From Denitrificimonas caeni DSM 24390 (GTDB lineage Bacteria > Pseudomonadota > Gammaproteobacteria > Pseudomonadales > Pseudomonadaceae): a DNA stretch of 64,000 nt. Positions 20,324 through 29,411 of this stretch are shown piece by piece. The translations under genes and the position numbers were made by a program. Each line of letters begins with the position of its first letter. The first letter of the stretch is position 1. The stretch spans positions 310,001 through 374,000 of the forward strand of contig NZ_ATXQ01000001.1 of NCBI RefSeq assembly GCF_000421765.1, written 5' to 3'. The notes below the pieces were generated by a model. That model ran no database searches and was not told the DNA's origin. It worked only from the letters and a program-made list of their open reading frames with translations.

Positions 20324-20596
20324 GTGACAAAAAATACTATGCCGCTTGCAACTCTACACAGCACAGAGAACTTAACATTACGCGCTTGCGTTGAAAAAAC
20401 TCTGCATGATTACTTTGCCCACTTAGATGGCGCACACGTTAATGATGTTTACAATTTAGTGCTAAGCGAAGTTGAAGCGCCTTTATTTGCCTCGGTGATG
20501 CAGCATGTCCAGGGTAACCAAACTCGCGCCTCAGAAATGCTCGGTTTAAACCGTGGCACGCTGCGTAAAAAACTCAAACAGTACAATCTTCTTTAA
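20324..20596 (+). CDS. fis: DNA-binding protein Fis
   Basis: Fis is a nucleoid protein that bends DNA and stimulates rRNA and other promoters during fast growth. The 90-residue product has the C-terminal helix-turn-helix with the family motif GNQTRASEMLGLNRGTLRKKL (positions about 65-85). Translation appears to start at a GTG at 20324; the protein is slightly shorter than the E. coli protein. It is probably co-transcribed with dusB, as in other gammaproteobacteria, and purH follows after 66 bases. Confidence 0.96.
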   Translation: MTKNTMPLATLHSTENLTLRACVEKTLHDYFAHLDGAHVNDVYNLVLSEVEAPLFASVMQHVQGNQTRASEMLGLNRGTLRKKLKQYNLL

Positions 20597-20662
20597 AATA
20601 TAACGCTGCCAGCCTCAGCAAAGAGGCTTTCTGCAGCTTGCCGTTTACAGCTAGGAAATCTA

Positions 20663-22270
20663 ATGACTGACCACACTTCAAAAACGCCTATTCGTCGCGC
20701 TTTAATCAGTGTTTCTGATAAAACAGGTATTGTTGAATTTGCCCAAGCGCTAGACGCCTTAGGCGTAGAGATTTTATCGACAGGCGGCACTTTTAAACTA
20801 CTTAAAGAGAATGCCATCCCAGCGATCGAAGTGGCGGACTACACCGGCTTTGCAGAGATGATGGATGGTCGGGTAAAAACCCTGCATCCAAAAATCCACG
20901 GTGGCATTCTTGGTCGTCGCGACATTGATGCAGCGGTCATGGCTGAACACGGCATCAAGCCAATTGATTTAGTCGCGGTTAACCTCTACCCGTTTGCCGC
21001 CACAGTCGCCAAACCAGGTTGCACACTGCCTGACGCGATTGAAAACATTGATATCGGCGGACCTACCATGGTGCGCAGCGCAGCGAAGAATCATAAAGAT
21101 GTCGCAATTGTGGTCAATGCTGGCGACTACGCTGATATTCTTGAAAGTCTAAAAGCAGGCGGCTTAAGCTACGCGCAGCGTTTCAGCTTAGCCCTGAAAG
21201 CTTTTGAGCATACCGCCGCCTACGACGGTATGATCGCTAACTATTTAGGCACGATTGATCAGTCTGCGGAAACCCTTAGCACGCAGCAACGCACAACTTT
21301 CCCGAAGACCTTCAATACCCAGTTTATTAAAGCGCAAGACATGCGCTACGGTGAGAACCCGCACCAAAGTGCCGCGTTTTACACCGAAGTTCATCCACAA
21401 GAAGCCAGCGTTGCCAGCGCTGTGCAGTTGCAAGGTAAAGAGTTGTCGTTTAACAACGTTGCTGATACCGACGCAGCACTTGAGTGCGTGAAAAGCTTTG
21501 TCAAACCCGCCTGCGTGATTGTGAAACACGCCAACCCTTGCGGTGTAGCCGTTGCCACTGACGAAGAAGGCGGCATCCGTAAGGCTTATGACTTAGCTTA
21601 CGCCACCGACAGCGAATCAGCCTTTGGCGGAATTATTGCGTTTAACCGCGAGCTGGACGCTGCGACTGCGCAAGCCATTGTTGACCGTCAGTTTGTTGAA
21701 GTGATTATTGCCCCAAGCATCAGCCAAGCGGCACGTGATGTGGTGGCGAGCAAAGCCAACGTACGCTTACTCGAGTGCGGTCAGTGGCCAGCTGAGCGCA
21801 GTGCTGACTGGGACTTCAAACGCGTCAATGGCGGTTTATTAGTACAAAGCCGTGACATTCAGATGATCACTGCTGCAGACCTCAAAGTCGTGTCGCGCCG
21901 CGCACCGACTGAGCAAGAAATCCACGATTTAATCTTTGCTTGGAAAGTCGCTAAGTTCGTTAAATCCAACGCGATTATCTATGCGAAAAACCGTCAGACT
22001 ATCGGTGTTGGCGCAGGTCAAATGAGCCGTGTTAACTCAGCACGCATTGCTGCAATTAAAGCTGAACAGGCTGGTTTAGAAGTGGCTGGTGCGGTGATGG
22101 CCTCTGATGCGTTCTTCCCTTTCCGCGACGGTTTAGATAACGCTGCGAAAGTGGGTATTCGTGCAGTGATTCAGCCAGGCGGCTCAATGCGTGACGCTGA
22201 AGTGATTGCTGCAGCCGATGAAGCCGACATTGCTATGGTGTTTACCGGCATGCGTCACTTCCGCCATTAA
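20663..22270 (+). CDS. purH: Bifunctional AICAR transformylase / IMP cyclohydrolase
   Basis: PurH carries out the last two steps of de novo purine synthesis, from AICAR to IMP. The 535-residue protein has the MGS-like cyclohydrolase domain (about residues 10-145, with SVSDKTGI and [13 protein letters not shown]) and the AICARFT domain (about 150-465). The transformylase domain includes RYGENPHQ and the KHANPCG motif. Length is standard. The gene ends 24 bases before purD, forming a purHD unit. Confidence 0.98.
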   Translation: MTDHTSKTPIRRALISVSDKTGIVEFAQALDALGVEILSTGGTFKLLKENAIPAIEVADYTGFAEMMDGRVKTLHPKIHGGILGRRDIDAAVMAEHGIKPIDLVAVNLYPFAATVAKPGCTLPDAIENIDIGGPTMVRSAAKNHKDVAIVVNAGDYADILESLKAGGLSYAQRFSLALKAFEHTAAYDGMIANYLGTIDQSAETLSTQQRTTFPKTFNTQFIKAQDMRYGENPHQSAAFYTEVHPQEASVASAVQLQGKELSFNNVADTDAALECVKSFVKPACVIVKHANPCGVAVATDEEGGIRKAYDLAYATDSESAFGGIIAFNRELDAATAQAIVDRQFVEVIIAPSISQAARDVVASKANVRLLECGQWPAERSADWDFKRVNGGLLVQSRDIQMITAADLKVVSRRAPTEQEIHDLIFAWKVAKFVKSNAIIYAKNRQTIGVGAGQMSRVNSARIAAIKAEQAGLEVAGAVMASDAFFPFRDGLDNAAKVGIRAVIQPGGSMRDAEVIAAADEADIAMVFTGMRHFRH

Positions 22271-22294
22271 TTGCTCTTTAAAGGACCGTTTTCT

Positions 22295-23581
22295 ATGAAT
22301 ATTTTAATTATCGGTAATGGCGGACGCGAACACGCATTGGCTTGGAAGGTTGCGCAAGATCCACGCGTACAGAAAATCTTTATTGCTCCAGGCAATGCCG
22401 GTAGCGCCACAGAAGCCAAGTGCGAAAACGTCGCCATTGATGTATTAGCCATTGATCAATTGGCTGATTTTGCCGAGCAAAACAATGTTGCGTTAACTAT
22501 TGTCGGCCCAGAAGCGCCTTTGGTTGCCGGTGTGGTTGATACCTTCCGTCTGCGGAATCTCGACATCTATGGTCCAACCGCCGCTGCCGCGCAACTGGAA
22601 GGCTCAAAAGCTTTCACTAAAGATTTCTTAGCGCGCCACGACATTCCAACCGGTCGCTATGCCAACTTCACTGAAGTTGAGCCAGCTTTGGCTTACTTGC
22701 GTGAGCAAGGTGCGCCGATTGTGATTAAAGCCGATGGTTTAGCCGCAGGAAAAGGCGTGATTGTCGCCATGACTTTGCCAGAAGCCGAAGCAGCGGTGAT
22801 TGATATGCTGGCCGGCAATGCTTTTGGTGATGCGGGTTCACGTGTGGTCATCGAAGAGTTTTTAGACGGTGAAGAAGCCAGTTTTATTGTCATGGTCGAT
22901 GGTGAAAACGTTTTACCCATGGCCACCAGCCAAGATCATAAACGCGTGGGCGATGGCGACACTGGGCCCAATACCGGGGGCATGGGTGCTTACTCTCCTG
23001 CCCCTGTTGTCACCGACGCCGTGCATCAGCGGGTGCTGGATGAAATCATTTATCCAACCGTGCGCGGCATGGCGGCTGAAGGCAATGTGTACACCGGCTT
23101 TTTATATGCTGGACTGATGATTGATAAAGATGGCACGCCAAAAATCATTGAGTACAACTGCCGTTTTGGCGACCCTGAAACTCAGCCAATTTTATTGCGT
23201 TTAGAGTCAAGCCTAGTGCTGCTGATTGAAGCTGCGCTGGCTAAAGCACTAGACAAGGTGGAAGCGCAATGGGATCCACGTCCAAGCTTGGGCGTCGTGA
23301 TTGCCTCCGGCGGTTACCCGGCCGACTACAGCGCTGGTCATGAGATTAAAGGCTTAGATGCCGCCGCGCAGTTAGAGGGCAAAGTGTTCCACGCTGGCAG
23401 CAGTCTCAAAGACGGTAAAATCATCAACACCGGTGGTCGTGTACTGTGCGCTACAGCAATGGGTGACAGCGTTGCCGAGGCCCAAGCCAATGCGTATAAA
23501 CTGGCTGAAAAAATCAGCTGGGAAGGTAGTTTTTACCGTAAAGATATTGGCTATCGCGCCATTGCTCGTGAGCAGCAATAA
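22295..23581 (+). CDS. purD: Phosphoribosylamine-glycine ligase
   Basis: PurD joins glycine to phosphoribosylamine with ATP to give GAR. The 428-residue ATP-grasp enzyme starts MNILIIGNGGREHAL. It contains KADGLAAGKGV in the ATP-grasp domain and NTGGMGAYSPAP, and the metal-binding YNCRFGDPETQ. The ATG at 22295 lies 10 bases after AAGGA; a TTG immediately after the purH stop would add eight residues without family support. A near-perfect terminator follows. Confidence 0.98.
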   Translation: MNILIIGNGGREHALAWKVAQDPRVQKIFIAPGNAGSATEAKCENVAIDVLAIDQLADFAEQNNVALTIVGPEAPLVAGVVDTFRLRNLDIYGPTAAAAQLEGSKAFTKDFLARHDIPTGRYANFTEVEPALAYLREQGAPIVIKADGLAAGKGVIVAMTLPEAEAAVIDMLAGNAFGDAGSRVVIEEFLDGEEASFIVMVDGENVLPMATSQDHKRVGDGDTGPNTGGMGAYSPAPVVTDAVHQRVLDEIIYPTVRGMAAEGNVYTGFLYAGLMIDKDGTPKIIEYNCRFGDPETQPILLRLESSLVLLIEAALAKALDKVEAQWDPRPSLGVVIASGGYPADYSAGHEIKGLDAAAQLEGKVFHAGSSLKDGKIINTGGRVLCATAMGDSVAEAQANAYKLAEKISWEGSFYRKDIGYRAIAREQQ

Positions 23582-23596
23582 CAGTTAGCCAGCACT

Positions 23597-23633
23597 AAGG
23601 CTCTTCATGGTCACAAGCCCATGGAGAGCCTTT
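23597..23633 (+). terminator. Terminator after purD
   Basis: AAGGCTCTTCATGG (23597-23610) pairs with CCATGGAGAGCCTT (23619-23632) with one mismatch, around an 8-base loop, and runs into a short T stretch. It lies 15 bases after the purD stop and before the kinase gene. Confidence 0.7.
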
Positions 23634-23661
23634 CAGCACAACTGAGGCGCTAAGTACTGAC

Positions 23662-26034
23662 GTGAATCCTATTCGCCTAACCGCCGCCTTACTCGCCAGC
23701 TTAATGTTTGGCTGGTTATTTATGCTGATCAGCGTACCGCGCTATTACGGTCTACTGTTCAATATTGATAACATCTCCGAACTTGGTTTTTTAACTCAGC
23801 AGTACTTCAGTGATCTATCGGTCAGCACGCAACACCCTCTACTCGTTGGTATGTTGTTGGGTTCCACGCTAACCACCATTTCTTACAACCTTATTCGCTA
23901 TATTTACGCACGCTTTACTAGCAATTTACTCTTGGCCATTGCTTTGAGTGTTCTGCTGCTATTCTTGTTTTTTTTAGCCAGCATATCAGCCGCACCCACC
24001 TCTTTTTACGTCAATTTTAGCAGCGATTTTATTTATGCGCCGATTGTCTTGTGCATGCTGTTTATACATAGCATGTGCTTAGACTGCATCCCCAAACACA
24101 CCAATTCCAAACGCCTCAGACAACAAATAACTTGGCACATGAAGCTACTCTGCATAGCCGGCGTGGCGTTATTACTGTTAAAAGCCAGCTATGCACACTT
24201 GCTCACTTATTGCTTACTGATTAGCTCTGCAGTTTATATTCTAGGCGCTCTCTTTTTGTCATGGCAGAACAAGTACCGTCCTGCCCGCACCTTACTGATT
24301 GGCTTCCTGATCTTATTTATTGCGCTGATTGCTGTCTGGCCAGCTTTTACCAATGAGTCATTTATTTCGCCAACCATGGCTATTATCACAGCACTCATTG
24401 CTGTGCCCTTGGCAGGCTTTATTCTTAGCGCGGGACTGAGCGAAAGTCATTATGCGCAGTGGGTTAAACATTCAAACCAATCCCAGCAATACGTTACTGA
24501 GCAGGCAGAGCAACGTGCGAAGTCGGAGCTGTTAGCAAAAATCAGCCATGAGATTCGCACCCCATTAAGCGGGGTATTAGGCATGGCCACCCTGCTGTTA
24601 GACACGCCACTGTCGAGTAAACAACGTGATTATGCACAAACACTGCAAGGTTCAGGCAATGAACTGCTATCGCTAATTAACGAGATACTGGATATCTCGC
24701 GTCTTGAATCAAAAGAAATTGTCCTAGGTGACTCAGAGTTTAATTTAGCCAGTCTGTTACACGAATGCACTCAAGCTTTTGAACATACTGCTCGAGAGCA
24801 GCAGGTTGAGTTTGCCGTATTTTTACAACCCCAAGCGCCCGAGACATTAATCGGTGATCCTGTGCGCTTGCGACAAATCCTGCTGAGTATCCTCAAAAAT
24901 GCTTTCCAACGCACTCAGCAAGGAGAAGTGATCCTTAGTGTGACTGTCGAAAATAACGCCAATAACTCACAACTCTTGTTTAGCGTGCAAGATAATGGCA
25001 ATCCTTTAAGTGACGAAGAACGTCATACCCTCAGCACTGCGCAACTGCACAGTAAAGATTTACTCAGCGCTTCTTTTATTGGTGGCAATCTAGGCATTAT
25101 TATTGCCAACCAACTCTTGAGGCTGATGGGTGGCAGCTTAAAAATTCAACCTATGGGCTGTGGTAATCAATTTACTTTTAGCATTCCATTTAGCCTTGCC
25201 GATACAGCACCAACATCGAGCAAAGATGATGCCGTGCTACATAACAAAAAAATCCTCATCATTGACAGCAACACACTTTATCAAAAGGTTTTAGCGCAAC
25301 AATGTAGCGAGTGGGGCTTGCAAGTTTCTACGCGCTCATCCAGCACTGACGCCATGGCTTATTTGCGTAATCAAGCACACCAAGGGCAAAGTTTTGCAGC
25401 TATTTTAATCAGTGAAAACAGCAATAAAACCAAAGCGATTGAGTTCGCTGTGCGCCTCAAAGAAGACCCTCTTCTAGCTAAAGACACGACCCTGATTATG
25501 CTGACCAGCAGCAGTGATACTGACCCTGTTATCACACGCAATGCAGGCATTGCTTATGTGCTCATGAAGCCCATCAGCGGCTCAACTTTAAAAACGACTT
25601 TACTGCGGGCTCTCGATCGCCAAGCGCCAAGCAGTCAAGCCCAGCAGCAACTGAGCAGCAAACATATTCTGATTGTCGAAGACAACTTGATTTCAGTAAA
25701 AGTCATCAGCGGTTTACTGCACACTTTAGGTGCAACAGTCGAAGTGGCAGCCAATGGCCAAATCGCCTTAGCAATGATGCAGAAAGACACCTTTGATTTA
25801 GTGCTGATGGACTGCGAAATGCCGATCATGGATGGTTTTACTGCGACCCAACAACGCCGTGAATACGAAGCCAGTCATGGGCTCAAGCGCTTGCCGATTT
25901 TCGCCCTATCGGCACACGTACTGCCAGAACATAAGTTGCGAGTGGTGCAATCGGGGATGGATGGTCATTTAGCTAAACCCATAGAGCTGACGAAGCTGCA
26001 AGATCTGCTCAAAGGCCTCACCTCACAGCATTAG
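23662..26034 (+). CDS. retS: RetS-like hybrid sensor histidine kinase with reduced sensor region
   Basis: The 790-residue protein lies after purD exactly where Pseudomonas carries retS, the kinase that restrains GacS and so the Gac/Rsm switch between acute and biofilm lifestyles. Eight membrane segments fall within residues 5-262. Only about 33 residues separate the first two, so the periplasmic DISMED2-type domain is missing. A HisKA domain has His296 in SHEIRTPLSG, followed by an ATPase domain whose G1 box is altered (DNGNP). REC1 (about 529-650) has Ser584 where the phospho-Asp belongs. REC2 (about 667-788) is canonical, with Asp717 in LVLMDCEMP. Translation starts at a GTG. Orthology is inferred from synteny and HisKA similarity. 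Confidence 0.82.
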   Translation: MNPIRLTAALLASLMFGWLFMLISVPRYYGLLFNIDNISELGFLTQQYFSDLSVSTQHPLLVGMLLGSTLTTISYNLIRYIYARFTSNLLLAIALSVLLLFLFFLASISAAPTSFYVNFSSDFIYAPIVLCMLFIHSMCLDCIPKHTNSKRLRQQITWHMKLLCIAGVALLLLKASYAHLLTYCLLISSAVYILGALFLSWQNKYRPARTLLIGFLILFIALIAVWPAFTNESFISPTMAIITALIAVPLAGFILSAGLSESHYAQWVKHSNQSQQYVTEQAEQRAKSELLAKISHEIRTPLSGVLGMATLLLDTPLSSKQRDYAQTLQGSGNELLSLINEILDISRLESKEIVLGDSEFNLASLLHECTQAFEHTAREQQVEFAVFLQPQAPETLIGDPVRLRQILLSILKNAFQRTQQGEVILSVTVENNANNSQLLFSVQDNGNPLSDEERHTLSTAQLHSKDLLSASFIGGNLGIIIANQLLRLMGGSLKIQPMGCGNQFTFSIPFSLADTAPTSSKDDAVLHNKKILIIDSNTLYQKVLAQQCSEWGLQVSTRSSSTDAMAYLRNQAHQGQSFAAILISENSNKTKAIEFAVRLKEDPLLAKDTTLIMLTSSSDTDPVITRNAGIAYVLMKPISGSTLKTTLLRALDRQAPSSQAQQQLSSKHILIVEDNLISVKVISGLLHTLGATVEVAANGQIALAMMQKDTFDLVLMDCEMPIMDGFTATQQRREYEASHGLKRLPIFALSAHVLPEHKLRVVQSGMDGHLAKPIELTKLQDLLKGLTSQH

Positions 26035-26045
26035 ACAGTTTAGAC

Positions 26046-26924
26046 CTATTGCTCATCTGTAGCTGTATGGTGCTGTAAATAGGCCACAGTTAGACCACTA
26101 CAACTGATCACCAAAACGCCCAGCAACGACAACGTATCAGGCACATGGCCAAACACCAGATAGCCAATCAGACCCGCAAAAATAATTTGCATGTAGGTAA
26201 AGGGGGCCAAAGTTGCCGCGCTAGAATATTTTAACGCCACAGTTAATAACATGTGCGCTGTCATCGCGAGCAACCCCAGCACTAGGATAAAAACCCAATC
26301 AATCGTTGGCAGCGCTAAAGTATATTGGCCGGGCAATAGCATGGTTAGAACTAATGCGCCAAATAGTCCTGATAAAAAATTACTCGTCACCGCATGATCA
26401 GTACTGGCTAAGCGGCGGGTAATCAATTGATAGACGGCAAAACAAAATGAAGCGCTCATCGGCAATAAAATGGCCGGAGTAAACAACGCGCCTCCCGGCC
26501 GAACAATCAGCAGCACCCCTAAGAAGCCAACACTCACCGCCAGCCACTGCCCTTTGGTAATTTTTTCGTGCAGGAAGACTGCCGATAATACCGTCACAAT
26601 CAAGGGTGCTAAAAACATCACCGCGGTGGCTTCACCGAGGGGGATATAGCGCAAGCCACCAATAAATAGCACGCTGATGCTCAACAAGCTTAGTGCGCGC
26701 AATAGTTGTAGCAGAGGGCGTCGAGTACGCACGATAGCCCAACGCATCTTTGGGAAAAACAGTAAGAACATCACCACACTTTGCACTGTATAACGCGCCC
26801 AAATAACCATCACCAAAGGATATAAATGGGTTAAATGCTTAGACACGCCATCGTGAGTTGCCAATAAGCTGCCGGCACAAAGAATCAATAAAATACCGTA
26901 CAGCGGTTTTTGCTGGGTTGTCAT
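26046..26924 (-). CDS. EamA/DMT-family transporter
   Basis: The 292-residue inner-membrane protein has ten predicted helices arranged as two EamA repeats (about residues 8-140 and 150-285). The typical repeat ends are visible, as in FLAPLIVTVLSAVFLHEKIT and APFTYMQIIFAGLIGYLVFG. DMT transporters export metabolites such as amino acids, and the substrate here cannot be read from sequence. It is convergent with the retS-like gene with 11 bases between stops and has no obvious partner. Confidence 0.88.
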   Translation of the reverse strand: MTTQQKPLYGILLILCAGSLLATHDGVSKHLTHLYPLVMVIWARYTVQSVVMFLLFFPKMRWAIVRTRRPLLQLLRALSLLSISVLFIGGLRYIPLGEATAVMFLAPLIVTVLSAVFLHEKITKGQWLAVSVGFLGVLLIVRPGGALFTPAILLPMSASFCFAVYQLITRRLASTDHAVTSNFLSGLFGALVLTMLLPGQYTLALPTIDWVFILVLGLLAMTAHMLLTVALKYSSAATLAPFTYMQIIFAGLIGYLVFGHVPDTLSLLGVLVISCSGLTVAYLQHHTATDEQ

Positions 26925-27115
26925 TTAGATCTGCTTTCAAATTAGTTAGCCTGCTAACTATATAGCAAAATAGCTAAAAAATCTTGATTACCACTCATCA
27001 CAAGGCAAACACACACAGCAGCAGCAGACATTCTATTGACCAGCGTCAACGCTTAAGTGTGCGAGTTATCGCTATATAGAGGCCATTATAAAAACAACAG
27101 AAAGAGAGAATCGCA

Positions 27116-27526
27116 ATGCTTTTTATGCCATGGGGTGAGCACTTAGAAATTGGTATCGCTGAAATTGATGAGCAGCACCGCTGGTTGGTCGATACCACCA
27201 ACAGCTTGCATGCATTGCTCAGCACAGGGGACGCTCAAGCTGCAGAACTGGGTGTTATTTTAGAGCAACTGATGGACTACACCATGAATCACTTTATTGT
27301 CGAAGAAGAGATATTTGATCGCTTGGGTTACCCAGAAAGTGACGCGCACAAGGCCCAGCACAATATCTTTTGCGAGAAAGTGATGGATTTACTCACCCGT
27401 CACGACATGGGTGAAACCGTGGGTGTAGAGGCGTTAAATCTATTAAAAAGCTGGCTCACCAACCATATTGTCAAAGTTGACAAGCAATACGTGGAGCACT
27501 TTCGCGCTGCAGGTATTGCTGTTTAA
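27116..27526 (+). CDS. Bacteriohemerythrin
   Basis: This 136-residue four-helix protein binds oxygen at a diiron site. All seven expected ligands are present: His21, His59 with Glu63 (HxxxE), His78 with His82 (HxxxH), and His117 with Asp122 (HxxxxD). The protein is a stand-alone domain, as in bacteriohemerythrins that deliver or sense oxygen in microaerobic bacteria. The ATG at 27116 follows AGAGAG. It converges on the DTW-domain gene with 23 bases between and has its own 191-base upstream region. Confidence 0.93.
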   Translation: MLFMPWGEHLEIGIAEIDEQHRWLVDTTNSLHALLSTGDAQAAELGVILEQLMDYTMNHFIVEEEIFDRLGYPESDAHKAQHNIFCEKVMDLLTRHDMGETVGVEALNLLKSWLTNHIVKVDKQYVEHFRAAGIAV

Positions 27527-27549
27527 TCAAAAAACTTAACAACCACTAT

Positions 27550-28266
27550 TTATAAAGCAGTACCGTTGTGCAGCGCGTGTTGCTCCGCCACGGATGGGGG
27601 TTTGCGCCCAGCTAAATAATGCCGACTAAAGCGCGCAAACCACTGCTCCAAGGCTTGCGCTGCAGCCACGTCAGCAGCCAAATGCAAACACAGCGCGGTC
27701 ACTTCAGCAGTACACAAATGTTCTTCTCGGGTTGAGCGACGCAAGCGATAACGGGAAATATCATCTGGCTGCAAACTCAACACCGGCAAATGCGCAAGAT
27801 AAGCGGATTTACGAAACATTTTGCGCGCTTCCGTCCAAGTCCCATCAAGCACCACAAATAATGGACGCTTGCCCGCGGCTTGCAGTTCCGCCTGCGGTAC
27901 ATCACGCACCACCCGCTCGACCGGCACATACTCATCAGGAAACACCACGTAGGGCTGCCATTGCGGGTCGGCCAAGAGTGCGAGGATATTTTCATCAATC
28001 TCGGTACGTGACCAGCTAAAGGCAAAAGTATCTGGCACTACATCAGCAATCAGCCAGCCGGTATTGGTCGGTTTTAACGGCTCAGCATCGTACATCAGCA
28101 AGCACACTGCGCTGTGCGCCGTCACTTTAGGCTGCCAAGCACACATGCAGTATTGAATACCGACGCGACAGCGCGGGCAGCGGACTAAATGCGCTCCACG
28201 GGCTAAGAAGGGCTTTTGACTGCGCGCCAATCGTTGATCACGCAAACGCGATACTGCGTGCGGCAT
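27550..28266 (-). CDS. tapT: tRNA-uridine aminocarboxypropyltransferase (DTW domain)
   Basis: DTW-domain enzymes use S-adenosylmethionine to add the 3-amino-3-carboxypropyl group to tRNA uridine (acp3U47 in E. coli). The 238-residue protein carries the domain signature as DGTWTEARKM around residue 143. A zinc-like CPRC...CMC cluster lies near residue 30, and a conserved SRYRLRR segment follows. Length is normal. The gene name is taken from the E. coli enzyme and assumes the same substrate position. Confidence 0.88.
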   Translation of the reverse strand: MPHAVSRLRDQRLARSQKPFLARGAHLVRCPRCRVGIQYCMCAWQPKVTAHSAVCLLMYDAEPLKPTNTGWLIADVVPDTFAFSWSRTEIDENILALLADPQWQPYVVFPDEYVPVERVVRDVPQAELQAAGKRPLFVVLDGTWTEARKMFRKSAYLAHLPVLSLQPDDISRYRLRRSTREEHLCTAEVTALCLHLAADVAAAQALEQWFARFSRHYLAGRKPPSVAEQHALHNGTAL

Positions 28267-28462
28267 AACTTAATGTCTCAAAAACAGAAGACGCGCAGTT
28301 TAGCAGATTTAGCCTCCAATCTAAGCGCTGCTTAGCAATCTCTAGCTGGTGCTTGGTTTGTCTAGTCAGCTTGAATCACTGTAACGCTTGCCAGCCAAGC
28401 AATGGTTTAGCACACTGTTACTTCGACACTTATCCCTTGTTATTCGTTATTAAGGACATTGC

Positions 28463-29350
28463 ATGCACTGGTCTACCCTGCTCGGCCCATTACCGCGCTC
28501 GCAACACACAGAGATGAGTAAATGGTTTGCTGAGCTGAGCGAATCCACAGTAGGTACTCAGAGTTGTGAAATGGCGATTTACGGTGGTCGTTTAGCTGCC
28601 ACTCCAGGCTTAGCTTTTCTCGCCGGTTATCAAGCAGCGTTACGTGCACTTGTCCCTTCGGCGCCGCAGGGCATCGGCGCACTGTGCCTCACCGAGCAAG
28701 GTTCCAGCAAAGCTGCTGATATGCAGACGCGGCTACTTGATGGCCATATCACCGGACGCAAAGACTTTGTCATCGGCGGCAATGCCGCCCAATGGTTGAT
28801 TATCCTTGCCCGCGACGAAGCAGATCAGCAAGCGCCCCACCTCACTGCGGTATTAGTCGCAACCGTAAACACAGGTGTAACTCTGCAACCTGGTCCTAGA
28901 CTGGCGATGCTGCCAGATATGCCACACAGCTCAGTTCAATTTCAGCAGGCTCAGTGCCAGGTATTAGCCGGTGATGGCTGGAATGATTACAGCAAAGCCT
29001 TTCGCACACTTGAAGATGCGCATGTGTTAGCCGCCTTGTGCGCTTGGTTATATGGACAAAGCCTGCTCGATCAATGGCCACAAGAGTTGAAGTTACAACT
29101 GCTTGGGGTCTTGGCTGGACTGAAAGAAACTCTGCAACAACCGCATACAGAAGCAGCCTCCCATCTATTACTCGCCGGTCTTTTAGCGCAATTTGCCGAC
29201 TTACAAGCACAGATAACCCAAGCGCTTAATGCTTATTCTTGTCAGACCACAGCACAGGCTTGGCAGCGCGATAAAGCAATATTAGAGATTGCACGCAGTG
29301 CGCGTATGCGACGATTGGAGGTTGCAAAAAACGCACTGGGGTTGATATAA
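28463..29350 (+). CDS. Short acyl-CoA dehydrogenase-like protein
   Basis: The 295-residue protein resembles the acyl-CoA dehydrogenase family in its middle beta domain. CLTEQGSS (near residue 76) corresponds to the flavin-binding T-E-x-G-S element, and DGHITGRKDFVIGG to the G-x-K-x-(F/W)-x-(S/T) stretch. The usual N-terminal helical domain of about 110 residues is mostly absent. The C-terminal helices (from about residue 180) are short and lack a clear catalytic Glu. It may bind flavin without dehydrogenase activity, or be a diverged paralogue. The start follows TAAGGA at good spacing. It is 61 bases before the diiron beta-lactamase-fold gene. Confidence 0.6.
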   Translation: MHWSTLLGPLPRSQHTEMSKWFAELSESTVGTQSCEMAIYGGRLAATPGLAFLAGYQAALRALVPSAPQGIGALCLTEQGSSKAADMQTRLLDGHITGRKDFVIGGNAAQWLIILARDEADQQAPHLTAVLVATVNTGVTLQPGPRLAMLPDMPHSSVQFQQAQCQVLAGDGWNDYSKAFRTLEDAHVLAALCAWLYGQSLLDQWPQELKLQLLGVLAGLKETLQQPHTEAASHLLLAGLLAQFADLQAQITQALNAYSCQTTAQAWQRDKAILEIARSARMRRLEVAKNALGLI

Positions 29351-29411
29351 ATCAGTTCTAACCCGTACAGCACTGGCATAGTCCCGCTTTATTTTAATAA
29401 GTGAGTTTATT

